Positions 24,043-36,474 of a DNA stretch of 64,000 nucleotides are shown piece by piece (the stretch's first letter is position 1; every line of letters begins with the position of its first letter). The notes below the pieces were generated by a model. That model was not told the origin of the DNA and searched no databases. It saw only the letters and a list, made by a program, of their open reading frames with translations. This DNA comes from Notolepis coatsorum (taxonomy: Eukaryota > Chordata > Actinopteri > Aulopiformes > Paralepididae). Location of the stretch: positions 113,385,474 through 113,449,473 of the forward strand of contig OZ020594.1 in the NCBI GenBank assembly GCA_963971535.1. Reading direction: 5' to 3'. A program made the translations under genes and the position numbers.

Positions 24043-27000
24043 CCTCGGTTCCTTTCTAATCCTTCACTGGAATGCGCATAGCCTGATATCCAATGGGCAG
24101 GAGTTCAAAAAGTTTCTGGTGGATGCACCTCAGCAGTGTGTGCAGGAGACCTGGCTGAAGGCTCAATTGGATTTTGTATTGCCAGGTTATGTGTCAGTGA
24201 GGCGGGATAGAAAGGAGGGGCTTGGGGGTGGGGGGTGTGCTACGTTTATAAGGGAAGGGGTTGGATATTGGGAGATACAGGTGGATGCTGAGGTTGAATG
24301 TGTAGTGGTGGAGGTGCATAGTGAGGTGGGGCCAGTGTGGGTGATTAATATTTATAACCCGTGTCAACCGTTATCCATGGAAGGGCTTAGGGGGATAGTT
24401 GGGGTTGGGTGTACACACATGATATGGTGTGGGGATTTTAATGCCCACAACTCATTGTGGGGGAGTGGGTGTACTGACAGGAAGGGGGAAGTGGGGGAGG
24501 AGCTGATGGACGATCTCTCTCTTGTATGTGTGAATGATGGACGGGGTACCAGAGTGGATATTCGGACGGCACAGTTATCGTGTTTAGATCTCACTCTGGT
24601 TTCTCACGTATTGGCTGTAGGGTGTGAATGGGAGGTGTGGGAGGATTCAACTGTAGGGAGTGACCATTTCCTGGTGTTCTGTACAGTTGTGGTAGGGGTG
24701 TATCAGAGGGAGGGTGTGAGGCCCAGAGCGTGGTGTTTTGTACAGTTGTGGTAGGGGTGTATCAGAGGGAGGGTGTGAGGCCCAGAGCATGGTGTTTTGT
24801 ACAGTTGTGGTAGGGGTGTATCAGAGGGAGGGTGTGAGGCCCCGAGCATGGTGTTTTGTACAGTTGTGGTAGGGGTGTATCAGAGGGAGGGTGTGAGGCC
24901 CAGAGCATGGTGTTCTGTACAGTTGTGGTAGGGGTGTATCAGAGGGAGGGTGTGAGGCCCAGAGCATGGTGTTTTGTACAGTTGTGGTAGGGGTGTATCA
25001 GAGGGATGGTGTGAGGCCCCGAGCATGGTGTTTTGTACAGTTGTGGTAGGGGTGTATCAGAGGGAGGGTGTGAGGCCCAGAGCATGGTGTTTTGTACAGT
25101 TGTGGTAGGGGTGTATCAGAGGGAGGGTGTGAGGCCCAGAGCATGGTGTTTTGTACAGTTGTGGTAGGGGTGTATCAGAGGGAGGGTGTGAGGCCCAGAG
25201 CATGGTGTTTTGTACAGTTGTGGTAGGGGTGTATCAGAGGGATGGTGTGAGGCCCCGAGCATGGTGTTTTGTACAGTTGTGGTAGGGGTGTATCAGAGGG
25301 AGGGTGTGAGGCCCAGAGCATGGTGTTTTGTACAGTTGTGGTAGGGGTGTATCAGAGGGAGGGTGTGAGGCCCCGAGCGTGGTGTTTTGTACAGTTGTGG
25401 TAGGGGTGTATCAGAGGGAGGGTGTGAGGCCCCGAGCGTGGTGTTTTGTACAGTTGTGGTAGGGGTGTATCAGAGGGAGGGTGTGAGGCCCAGAGCGTGG
25501 TGTTTTGGGAAGGCAGATTGGGGTAAATGTAATGAATTGTGTGAAGATGGGCTGCAGGACTTTAATGTGGTGGGTACGGTGGATGAGTGTGTGGGTAGGC
25601 TGTGCAGTGTTTTGTTGGGGGCTGCGGTACAGGCCATTCCTGTAAAGTCAGGTAGGGGTGGTAGGAAATCGGTTCCGTGGTGGTCGGAGGAATGTTCCAG
25701 TGCTGTTAGGGAAAGAAATCAGGCCTTTAAGGTGTTGAGGAATAATCTGACCCTGCAGGCAGCTATAGAGTATCAGAGGAAGAGGGCAGTGGTGAGGAGG
25801 GTTATAAAGCAGGCTAACCGGGCGGCGTGGCGTCGGTTTTGCTCCACGTTTGGTAGGGAGACTCAGCTGAACGATGTGTGGAACATTTTAAAGAAGATGA
25901 GAGGGGGGGGGGGGGGGGGGGGGTTCACTGCGTCAGATCCCTGTTTTGATGGATGGTGATGTTGTGGCCAAAGCTGACAATGAGAAAGCGGAAGTATTGG
26001 CTCGCTCGCTGGCTGATGTGCATAATGGGGTGAATTTAAGTGATGAGTGTTTGCAGCGTCGGAGGGAGATTTTAAGTGCAAACAAGGGGTTGTGGGATAG
26101 GAAGGAGATGTGTGGGAGTGTAGTGGATATGGAGTTTACTATGTTTGAATTTAATGCCGCTATTGGTAGGGCTGGGAATACATCCCCGGGGGAGGACTTA
26201 ATAAGCTATGAAATGCTAAGGCATGTTTCAGGACAAGTGCTGTTGTCGGTTTTAAGTGTTTTTAATAAGGTTTGGGCTGAGGGGTGTGTCCCTGGGGTGT
26301 GGAAGAGGGAGGTAATAGTTCCGATAGTGAAGCCTGGGAAGGACCCTGCAAGTGCCTCTAGTTATAGGCCTATTGCGCTGACTTCCAATTTGTGTAAATT
26401 GATGGAGAGGATGGTGGTGGGGAGGCTTACTCACATTTTGGAAGGGAGGGGCCTGCTGTCGCCGGTCCAGAGTGGTTTTAGGACGTTCTACTTTGGATGC
26501 ATTGGTGAGGCTGGAGACTGACATTAAGAAGGCGCAGGTTATGAAAGAGGTTTTGGTGGCAGTGTTCTTTGACATTGAGAAGGCATATGATACGTTGTGG
26601 AGGGAGGGATTGTTGTTGAAGTTGGATAGATTCGAGGTGGGGGGGGAGGTTGTATAATTGGATTATGTCTTTTCTGAGTGGCCGTTCGATTCAGATTCGG
26701 GTGGGGGTGGAGCTGTCGGCACCATATGTGGTGGAGAATGGTACTCCGCAGGGTAGTGTCATAAGTCCTCTCTTGTTTAATGTAATGATTAATGATGTTT
26801 TTGCGAATGTGGATAAGGATGTGGAAGTGGCGCTTTACGCTGACGATGGGGCAATCTGGAGGCGGGGGCGGAACCTGTCGCATGTCATTAGGAAGGTCCA
26901 GGGGGCTATCTTGGTGGTGGAGGAGTGGTCAAAGGAGTGGGGTCTCCGGTTTTCCGTGGCGAAGACCAAATGTGTGCATTTTTCAAAGAGGCGTGTGGGT

Positions 27001-28372
27001 GGGGATGGGGGGCTGTTTTTGTATGGTCAGCCAGTGGAAAGGGTAGGGGTTTTTAAGTATCTGGGGCTATGGTTTGGTGGTGGATAAATGTAAGCGGGTG
27101 ATTAATGTGATGAGGTGTCTTTCTGGATTTGAATGGGGGACTGATAGGTCCTCCATGTTGGCTATCTATTGTGCGCTTGTTAGGTCGGCATTGGATTACG
27201 GCTGTATGGTGTATAGCTCAGCGGCACCGACCACACTGAAACGCTTGGACGTAGTACAAGCGAGGGCCCTGAGGCTGTGTTGTGGGGCTTTTAGGTCTAC
27301 GCCGGTGTGTGCACTTCTGGTTGAGGTGGGGGAGTTTGGTATTGATAAGATTGTGGTTGGGCCGACCGTAGTGGTGCCTCAGGTCCCACCGCAGCTTTTT
27401 CTGACACCTGAGGTGGACTTGGGGCTGATGGAGAATAGGAATGGGGCATGGATTGGTAATGTTGGTGTGTGGGTGGATGATTATGTTGGTCGGCAGTTTT
27501 GGGAGTTTCTCCTTGTGTTTACGGATGGTGCCAAGGATCCGGTTACAGGTCGTGTGGGGGCGGGCGTGTATGTGCCAGTGTTTGGGGTCAGGTTGTCCAA
27601 GAGGGTGACTGATAACCTGTCTGTTTATACTGCAGAGATGGTGGCCATAATCATGGCCTTGCAGTGGGTTGAAGAGGTTAGGCCGGACAGGGTGGTCGTG
27701 TGTTCGGACTCTGCGTCTGCACTGGAGGGTTTGTCCGCCCCTGTGTCGTGTAGGGAGGACCTGGTTACAGAAGTGCATATAGCGGTTTATAGGCTTGATA
27801 GGATGGGTGTTAGGGTCAGGTTCTGTTGGGTTCCGGCACATGTGGGGGCGAGGGGAAATTAAGTGGCTGATGGATTGGCGAAACGGGCGCTTGGGATGGT
27901 GGGGGTGGAGCTAGTTGTGCCGTTTGGTAAAGGGGAGGCGAAAGCCTTCATCAGGGCCGCAACTGCGGTGGAGTGGCAAAGGCAGTGGGATAGGGAGGGG
28001 AGGGGGCGGCATCTGTATGTGAGTCAAGCCTCTGTGTCCAGGTCGACGGTGGGGGGGCTGGATAGGAGGAGAGAGGTTGTGTGGGCCAGATTGCGGTTGG
28101 GGCACTCGGGGCTCAACTACTCGTTATTTAGGGTGGGGAGGCATGAGACTGGGGGTTGTCCTGCTTGTGGGGAGCTGGAAACAGTTGAACATGTGCTGCT
28201 TCATTGTGCTCGGTATGAGAGGGAGAGGGGGGTCTTGCGGGATCGGGTGAGGGAGAGGGGGGGTGCAGATTTTACATTGGGCAGATTGTTGAGGGATGAG
28301 GTGGGCAGTAAAGGGGTGCAGGATTTGGTTTTGGGGTTTGTGTTTTCAATTGGTTTGGGGGGTAGGATTTGA
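24035..28372 (+). pseudogene. Nimb-like LINE ORF2 (EN-RT-RNase H)
   Basis: Domains in order: AP-type endonuclease (24035-24690) with LHWNAHSL, QETWL, WCGDFNAHNSLWGS and GSDHFLV; the 59-bp array; a linker (25510-25900); RT (25946-27087) with SSYRPIALTS, a YDTLWR segment, NGTPQGSVISPLLF and catalytic YADDGA; RNase H (about 27500-27862) with VFTDGAKD, YTAEMVAIIM, VCSDSASAL and WVPAHVGARGN; and a C-terminal CPACGELETVEHVLLHC motif (about 28155). It is dead: the array adds bases not divisible by three, a run of about 21 G at 25903-25923 and shifts near 26500, 26650 and 27080 change frame, and TAA at 27860-27862 ends the RNase H frame. Confidence 0.85.
24672..25506 (+). repeat. 59-bp tandem repeat, 14 copies, inside LINE ORF2
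   Basis: Units start TGGTGTT(C/T)TGTACAGTTG at 24672, 24731 and 24790, and keep the 59-bp step to a partial unit at 25498 (826 = 14 x 59). Variants are CCCAGAGC or CCCCGAGC and GAGGGAGGG or GAGGGATGG. The first and last units join ordinary ORF2 sequence, so the array expanded from a single coding segment after the endonuclease domain. Confidence 0.95.
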
Positions 28373-28492
28373 ATTGTATTTAATTTATTTTGTTTGTTTG
28401 TTTATTGTTGTTTTCTTTTCTTTACCGGGTTCTCGCTTTATCTGCTCCAGTTGCTGGGTTGTACAGTAGGTGGCGGACGGCGGTATGCGCCA

Positions 28493-28755
28493 TTACAGTG
28501 AGCTGTGGTGTTCCACAAGGAAGCATACTAGGACCGCTACTGTTCCTAATTTATGCAAATGACATGTCGTCAGCTTGTTACTGCAACTTGTTCCTGTTTG
28601 CGGACGACTCAGCCCTGCTGGTCTCTGACAAGAACAAGTTACAGGTTGAAAAAACCCTCAGCTCGGAACTAGGCAAAATCTGCATATGGCTCGCTGATAA
28701 CAAACTATCATTACACATGGGCAAAACAGAGCGACGGCTTCTCAGTTACAGTGGG
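28493..28755 (+). mobile_element. CR1/L2-like LINE RT, left part, cut by BEL copy 2
   Basis: Translates as SCGVPQGSILGPLLFLIYAN then ADDSALLVSDKN and WLADNKLSLHMGKTE: the RT palm with GVPQGS and the FADD catalytic motif. It is 5'-truncated. The BEL element starts at 28756, and the same LINE resumes at 37845 with the duplicated GTGGG. The preceding 28440-28490 holds TGTACAGTAGGTGGCGG, also found at 41643, from another repeat. Confidence 0.85.
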
Positions 28756-30125
28756 TGTAACTGAGGGGTACAATTCCCTGACTGTATTGATAAGTATGGT
28801 ATCATTAAACCACTACCGCTTTATGTACTTTAACTACTGGCCATACAGTACACAATATCTAAATATGATGAACACTTTCCACAATGAAATCGGTTCCAGT
28901 CAAAGGTAATAATCAAATATTTAATGGAGCAAAAGGTACATAGAATATTTATCTTACATTTATCATTTGAATGCACTTGTAAGGCAAATGAGTACTCGTA
29001 GGCAAATCAACACTGAATGTCCAATCTCTGGTTACGCAGGAAGCAAGTATACAACCTGGCTCTTAGGGAATTATATCTATGGTACACCTAATGATATAGC
29101 GGGATATTCTGGAGGGGGTCCTCCCGGTTGTAAGCCGGTAGGGGGGGGTAGGAGAGCCGTCGGCAGTAGACCGTCTGGTCAACGATATCTATGGAGACTT
29201 CAAGTACAGAAGACAGTGCAATAGACTCTTGATCCGCAGATGAATACACCTTGGTTCTCTTGTAGGCTGTAGCTCCACAATGAAGAAGAAGCTAGGCGAC
29301 CTCAGTCTCTCTGAGCGCCGACTCAACTTGACTCCTCTCGGGGGTAAATCCAACACTCACAGGCGTCGGCGATTATCCGCTCCACAAATCACAGTACCAA
29401 AGCAAATATATATTCCAGCCGCAAAGGGCTCAGCAGTCGTCGGGTAGGTAATCCAGTGTACATGTCCCTCGGTCCTCGCCTAGATCTCCTCGGATGAAAG
29501 CGCCATGTGGTCGGCCCAGCCTGGATAAGACTCTAGATAACACGAGGAAGCGTTGGAGATGCTGGTCACTTTAGAACTCTAACCGCACGATGCACCATAC
29601 ACGATAGACTATTATTACTTGATAGAAATACGTCGCACTCGACGGTACAGTGCCAAACTCTGACAATTCAGTTATTAATTCGCACGAGGTCTCAATGCTA
29701 TTCTAAGGCCAAACAGGCCATACTTCACCGCACGTCGTATCGTGGGTGAGGCTTCACGTTCTGTTACTAAGTTGGGAAGAAGGGTAAGGGACTAAGGGAC
29801 TTCTACATTTACTTGCGCCATATTTATATGCACGGTGAACAAATAGTGCCACTCTCATTTCGGTAGCCGTATCCCTGAGCGGAGCCGGGGCTAGTACGGA
29901 CATGTCTCGTCGGTACCTTTGAACTTGACTCCAGGGGCTGGTCCCCTGGCGCCTGGTCCTTTGTCCAATAAGAGAATGAACTATTATGGGCTATAGTAGG
30001 CTAAAGGGATATTCCGTGTATATGTACAAGGAATATACAAGGGATATCAAACGACATACAAATACTATTCAATATATATCCATAAATAAATATATATATT
30101 CGGTTTAATCTGATCCTTCGTAACA
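28756..30125 (-). repeat. 3' LTR of BEL/Pao copy 2
   Basis: In plus-strand view it starts TGTAACTGAGGGGTAC and ends CCTTCGTAACA, 1370 bp, the same length as its partner at 36475-37844. A TATA-rich block lies near 30070-30100, corresponding to the LTR start. Confidence 0.94.
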
Positions 30126-30218
30126 GCCGCCCCCTAATTAGTCCCACCTAATTAGCTAAGCAGAGACAGATTAACCGCACTGTCCACTACTCAATGTCCG
30201 CTGTGAGGGTCAGTCAGT

Positions 30219-33200
30219 TCACAAAGTCATGGGGTCATGGTCGTCATCGATAGTATCGGGGAGCCTTGGCAGTTCTATTAGCCTCGCCACGGGTCGGGTG
30301 TAGGTCCGCCCTTGGACGAGCACTTCAGCTGCTCGGACCTTTCCATCGGCACCGGTGATCACTTTGCTTACGCGGCCAGCCGGCCACATAGCTCGGGGTA
30401 GTGACTGGTCGATAATCATGACGACTGTTCCTTCTGTCAAATTGTCTCTCTCTTTCACCCATTTCTGGCGGGTCTGTAGAGACGGTAGGTAGTGGAGTAG
30501 GAAGCTGTTCCAAAACTTGTCAGCCAATACTTGACTGTACCTCCACATTCTTCGGCCGTTCGCTTCTTCAGGCCTGTACATTGTCTGGGGTAGCGCGGGG
30601 TCCAGCCGCCCCATCAAGAGTGTGTTGGGGGTGACTGGGTCGACATCTGCTACATCACTTGAGACGTAACCGAGGGGCTTTAAGTTCAATACTCCCTCGA
30701 TCTCCGTGAGGACTTCACAGTCATTAAGACTTCTTCCGCCACGGTCTGGGCCCCAAGCACGGCGTACAGGGCTGTCTTTATAGAACGTACTTCTCGTTCC
30801 CAAGTTCCACCGAAGTGAGGTGCGTTCGGGGGATTAAACTGGAAGTCAATCTGGGATGGAGCGAGGTGGGTCTTAAGTTCTGGGCCCATAGCTTGGAAGC
30901 TCTCTCTCAGCTCTCTTTCTCCGCCTTTGAAGTTTGTCCCGTGATCAGACAATAATGTAGACGGTTTTCCTTTCCGTGATGTGAATCTTCGGAAGGCCAT
31001 AAGGAATGAGTCTGTGCTCATGGTTGGAAGGAGTTCGATATGTATCGCTCTGGTGGTCATGCATTTGAATACAATACCCCACCGCTTCTCGGTTCCTCTT
31101 CCTTTCTTTATATACAGCGGGCCGAAACAGTCCATACCGGTGGAGTGAAAAGGCTTGTCGCCGAGTCGGAGGCGACAGGGAGGTAGGTCAGCCATCCGGG
31201 GTATACTGGGCTGGGCTCGCCACTTACGACAGTCTAGACAGGTTCGCTGGAAACGCCGCACTGCTTCTCTCCCTTGCAGTATCCAATAACGACGTCTGAT
31301 CTCCGCGAAGACTCTCTCTGCCCCTGCGTGGTGCACATCCTCGTCGTATTTCTTTATGATCAGCTCTGTGACCTTGTGTCGGCTGTTCAAGACTATCGGG
31401 TACTTGACGTCATCCGGTAAGTCTGGGGCTCTCCGCAGACGACCACCCACTCTGATGAGACTATGGGCGTCGCTCTCGGGTGCTAGGTGGAGCAGTCTGC
31501 TGTCTGATGGGACGGGCTTTGCTCCCTGTAGACAGTCTAGCTCGTCGGGGAACGAGTCTCTCTGGGCTCGTTGTAGTAGAAGAAGTTCTGCTTCTTCGTA
31601 GTCAGCTGCTGAAATGTCAGTCGTGGGCTGAACCTCTGGGTGGTGCCACAGAAATGTCTTTAGCTGCGCACTCTGTAGGGTGAGGCAATCGTCTATGTCG
31701 GGGTCTGTGGAGACGAGTGTGTTCAATCCACAGAACATAGGTTTCTTGTTTTCGGCCTCCTCTTTACTCGCCTCCCGTGGGGTGGGTGTAGGCCACTCTT
31801 CTTCGGGGAGCTTGAGAAACTCTGGTCCGTCACTGTAGAGGTTGTGACGGGTGAGGTCATCCAGGGACATTCCCCGGGTGATGACGTCAGCTGGGTTGTG
31901 TTTGGTGTCCACATACCTCCAGCTCGCTACTTCTGTTAACTCTTGAATCTCGGTGACTCTGACTCCCACGAAGACCTTGTATCTGCACGAATCAGACCGG
32001 ATCCATGTGAGTACTGTCGTGGAGTCTGACCATAAGATTGTTCTTTGCACCGGGATGGTGAGTTCACGTTGGATTAACGTGGCGAGCTGCGCTCCTGCTA
32101 GGGCTGCGCAGAGCTCTAGACGCGGGATAGATTGTTGCTTTCGTGGGGCTATTCTTGAGCGAGCCAGGATGAAAGCAGTATGTATTTCTCCTCCCTCCTC
32201 TCGGGCACGCAAGTACGCCACCGAACCGTAGGCTACTTCGGAGGCGTCGCTGAATACATGCAGGTCCATCTGGCATGTCTCTGGCCTCACTGTGGGTGGG
32301 AAGTAGCTGCGGCGTATGTTAACACCTGGGAGTGAGCGGAGTTCCGTCTCCCACTCTCTCCATGTGGATGCAAGGTGTTCGGGTATGGGATCGTCCCAGC
32401 CCTGGTCCTTGTCCCATAGTGCTCTTACAATCATCTTTGCCCTGGTGGTGTAAGGTAGAATACATCCCAACGGGTCATATTGTCTGGCGAGTGTTCTGTA
32501 TACACTCCGTCTGGTGGTCGGTATTGCCGTCGACCTTCCCTGCTCCTTGGTCAGGGGTTTGTGTCTATAATGGAGCGAGTCTGTTTTGAAGCGCCAGACT
32601 AGTCCTAGTGTCATTTCTTGGGCTTCTCCTGGGATGGTCGCCATCCAGGTGTCGCTGCTCGCTGCCTTGTCCTCGGGGGAGAGGCTGCGCAATACTTGCG
32701 GGTCGCTGCTGGCCCACTGCCTGAGATCAAAGCCGCCTTTGATCAGGGAGGCGCGGAGCTTGAGTAGAAGAGCCTCGGCTTCTTCTGGCGTCGAGACGCT
32801 TTGTAAACAGTTGTCCACGTAGAAACTATTTGTCACACTTTGTCGGACCTCTTCATCTGCTGCTGGGTCCTCTGCGACGTGTTTTTGTAGTGCAAACGTA
32901 GCACAGCATGGGCTGCATGTGGTTCCGAAAGGGAGGACTTCCCATTGATAGATGGCTGGGTGCTCATCTCCGATCCTCTCTCTCCATAGGAACCGCAGCA
33001 GGGGCTTGTCCTCCTCCACTAGTCTCACCTGCAGGAACATCCCTTTGATGTCGCCGCTGATAGCCACCTTGTCCTGGCGGAAGCGTAGTAGCACGCCTAG
33101 TAGAGAGGGGCCGAGTGTTGGGCCGGGCAAGAGCTCTTTATTCAGATTTTGTGATCCGATCTGGTAGCTGCAGTTAAACACAATACGATCCTTGCCGTTG

Positions 33201-36200
33201 TGGTGGACCTTGTGGTGCGGCACGTACCATGATTCGGTCGTCTGATCGGCCTCTTTAATGTCAATTTTCTTTATGTGTCCCGCTGTGATTAGCTTGTTAA
33301 TCTCAGCGCGGTACACAGTCTCTTGAGCGGGGTCTTTGGCTAGGCGCCGCTCTGTGTTCAATAGATACCGCTCCGTCGCTTCTTTTGTGGCGTGAAAGGT
33401 GGGCATTCCCTCTCGCCTCAGGAGTGGAGTTGCGTATCTCATCACTCCGTTGACTGTGACTCTCTTTGTCCCTTGCTCGAGGAGGGCTATAGCGTAAATA
33501 TCTTCCTTAGAACGAATGTCTTTCTTTTCGTTCTTAAAGGGCATTGTCTCTAGTGTCCCTAGCCTCTCGACATGCTGCAGGAGAGTGGTGTCTTCTTCTG
33601 TCACTCTGGAGTGGAGGCAGCTAGTGGCTGCTGTTCGGTTAAGAGACTTGGCGAGGGGGCCTTGTAATGTCCATCCTAGGCGGGTCTCGACTGCTGCAGG
33701 ACAACCTCTGGGTCCTGTATGGACCCGGTCTATCGGGACTATGAGGTCTGCATGGTCGGAGCCTATCAGCAGGGTCGGGGTGGCACCGTCTATGAGCGGG
33801 ATAGGTAGTTGACGCAGGTGCACATATTTATCCATCAGCTTGGCGATGGGGTAGGTGTACTGCGATAGTCCTATTTCTTGGCTGGTGAAAGCATTAGTAA
33901 TCCTATACCATCTCTCTGGCTGCCCGCTTGCTGCGATAGTGAAGGAGACATTCTCGCCCTTTATCGTCTTTAGATCTCTTCTTATTGTCCGAATCGTCAT
34001 CTGGTTTTCGCTCCCCCGCAGCCCCAGCTGGGCCGCAGCGGACGCGAGGAGAAGGGTCTTCTCTGACCCGTCATCAAGGACGGCGTAAGTGTCCATGACC
34101 TTATCTTGGTAACTCAGTGTTACGCGGACCACCTTTAAGAGCACCTGGGCGCCCCCGCTGCTAGCGGGGTCAATGTACATAACACTTGCCTTTGTGCTGC
34201 TGGATGGTGCAGGCTTTCTTCTGTTACTGTCGTGTAGGACATCTAGGTGGGCTCCGTCACACCGACTACACCTCTTCTTTAGGTGGCACTCGGCTGCCAT
34301 GTGACTGCGCGCACATCGGTAACAGCGCCTGTTGGACTTTATCCAGTGACTCACTTTTTCAGCGGTCATCTTCTTGAACAGGTCACATTGTGACAACCAG
34401 TGTTCCTTTTCGCAGTACGGGCACACCATCTTCCACTTCTCTTTCATCGAGGGGGTACTGTGGTTCTTGCTGCTCGGTACTGATTCTGATTGGTGCATGA
34501 CAGTCACCAATCTTCGGCCATCGTTTGCTCTCCTAGGTCCCTCTCTGGAGCTTGGTGTGCTCCGCACGAACGTATCCAACCGTAGGCTGCTGACTTCTCT
34601 CGCCAGGAAGTCGGCTAGGTCTAGGAGGGATGGCTCGGGACCGTTAGGATCACGGTGGTCTCTTTGCCGCCTGAAGCGCTCCTGTCAGGCGGGCGGCAGC
34701 TTCTCTAAAATCCTCTCGACATTCGAGTTTGCGTATAGTTCGTGCATACCCTTTTCTCGTTGCGCCCCCAGCATCCCTACCAGGGATTGTACTTTGATAG
34801 ACAGGTCGTCTAGTGAGCGATTGTCTGTTGCTGGGGGTAGGCGGTCAATATGCCTTATCTCTTGTATTACGTAATCCCATATACGTCCATATCTTTGGTC
34901 TAGTGCTGCTAGAGCCGCGGTGTATGGGGTCGTAGAGGTGGCATAAGCTAGCGCTATGTTGTGCGCTCTGGGCACTTTCAGGTGCTTCAATAGGATAGCA
35001 TACTTGTGGCGTTCATCAGCTACATCCACCATCATTGTCTCTAAGCACATCCGTAGCTCCGTGTACTGTGCTCGGTTCTCATGGGTGAAGTCTGGAAACG
35101 TCGGTGTGCCAATGTATGACGCCGTGGATGGCTGGCACATCGGTGAGCGTTGGAAGAGAGGCCTCCTAGGCAAGTCTCCTCTTACGCCTCTTGGTGGGCT
35201 GGTACCGGCAGGGTACCATGGCCCGCTGGTCCAGGTGCTATTCCTCGGGACTGGTCGTGCGTCATGCTCACCCGTGAATAGAGTCGGGGGTCTGTAGCGC
35301 AGAGCCGCGGGGGTATAGCCTGGGCTGTACTGGACCTCCTGGTCCTGTGGAGTACTGTGCTGCTGTCGGGCTTGACTCTCCTCCTCTCCCTCTTCTTCCT
35401 CTGTCAGGTCATCTAGATCCTGTAGTCGTCTATTTAGCCTCTCCGCGGTGTATGCCGTTCCTTCCTTGTAGCTGGGTCTCACTGGGACCAGTCGGGGAAG
35501 GAGTTCGGAGGGGGGTATAGGCTCTCTCTGGTGGTCGGGCTCAGGGTCGCTTAATCGGTTAGGGGAGGGTGCCCTTGACCCGTGTCTTGACGAGGCCCTG
35601 GAACCCCGTGTCGAGGGAGGGGGTGTTGCCCTGGCGATCAGCTGCTCCATTAGCTGCGCTTGTAATCGGTCGCGCTCGGCTTCGCGCTTGGTGAGAGCGA
35701 TGTCGCGCTCTGCTTCTCTTTGGGCACCGGCAGCGGCACGCTGGGTGTCGGCCCGGTCTCTTGCCATATTCTCTTCCGTCTGAAGGCGTCTCATCTCCAG
35801 ACGTATACGCTCTTCGTCGCTCCGTTGCTGCGCTTGAATGCGTTCTCTTTCCATGGTAGAATGTTCGCGCTCACTAAGCGTCTGTGCTTGGAGCCGATCG
35901 CGCTCTGTGGAGGCTGCTAGGCTGGCGAGGAACGCCTGTGCTAGCATCTTGTCCGCCTCGCTGGGGGAAGACGCTGGTTGAGGTGATCCGCTCCTGGCAG
36001 TACTTGTTGGGGATGCGTTCTCCTGCGGGGAGTCCTGGAGCTCTATCTCCTCGGCGCTCTCCTCATCTTGTTCCGTGCAGAGTTCCATCTCTGGAGGGTT
36101 GTCTTCCTCCCGGAGCTCTCCGGAGACTACTTCTTCGGTCTTGGCGGGGGGTAAAGTCGTGTCAGTTCCCTCATGGTCCCCACCGTGAGCTTGGTCAGTT

Positions 36201-36430
36201 ACATTAGAACCCACTAGGGCCTCTGTGGTCGGGGTATCCTGGTTGATAGGGTCGGACATAATTTTACTTTCTACTTTTACCGCGTTTACCGTTTGTAGAA
36301 GGCTAGGTAGTATACTGGCAGCGTAATCCTCTAAGTACTGAGGTGGCTGCCGTCTACGCTGCGGGCGTTCTACTTTAGGAGGACCGTTTCGTGGAGTGTT
36401 CATCATAGGCCATTTCAATATTAATACCAC
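30219..36430 (-). pseudogene. BEL/Pao Gag-Pol coding region, copy 2 (broken, about two breaks)
   Basis: Same protein family and domain order as copy 1, read right to left: coiled-coil Gag region (about 35900-35600), DUF1759-like segment (about 35130-34880), zinc knuckles (about 34430-34230), protease motif (about 34095-34060), RT (about 33350-32650) with FYVDNCLQS, RNase H (about 32280-31950), integrase zinc finger and core (about 31340-30790), and DUF5641-like tail (to 30219). The protein is very close to that of copy 1, so both derive from a recently active family. No envelope gene. Confidence 0.9.
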
Positions 36431-36455
36431 TATATTAATATTACACTAATTACCC

Positions 36456-36472
36456 TCCGGCTCGAAGGACCA
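36456..36472 (-). other. Primer-binding site, tRNA-Tyr type, copy 2
   Basis: TCCGGCTCGAAGGACCA on the plus strand is the complement of the 17-base site in copy 1. It lies two bases from the inner end of the 5' LTR (36475). Confidence 0.8.
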
Positions 36473-36474
36473 AT

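Larger units (their letters stand above)
22560..28390 (+). mobile_element. I-superfamily LINE (Nimb-like), decayed
   Basis: A non-LTR retrotransposon with a gag-like ORF1 carrying zinc knuckles, then an ORF2 with endonuclease, reverse transcriptase, RNase H and a C-terminal Cys/His motif. Zinc-knuckle ORF1 combined with an RNase H domain points to the I superfamily; Nimb is the fish-common group. The 5' UTR probably starts near 22560 and the 3' end near 28390 after a T-rich stretch. It is enlarged by a 59-bp array and broken by several frameshifts and a stop. G-rich composition on the coding strand sets it apart from its neighbours. Confidence 0.82.
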
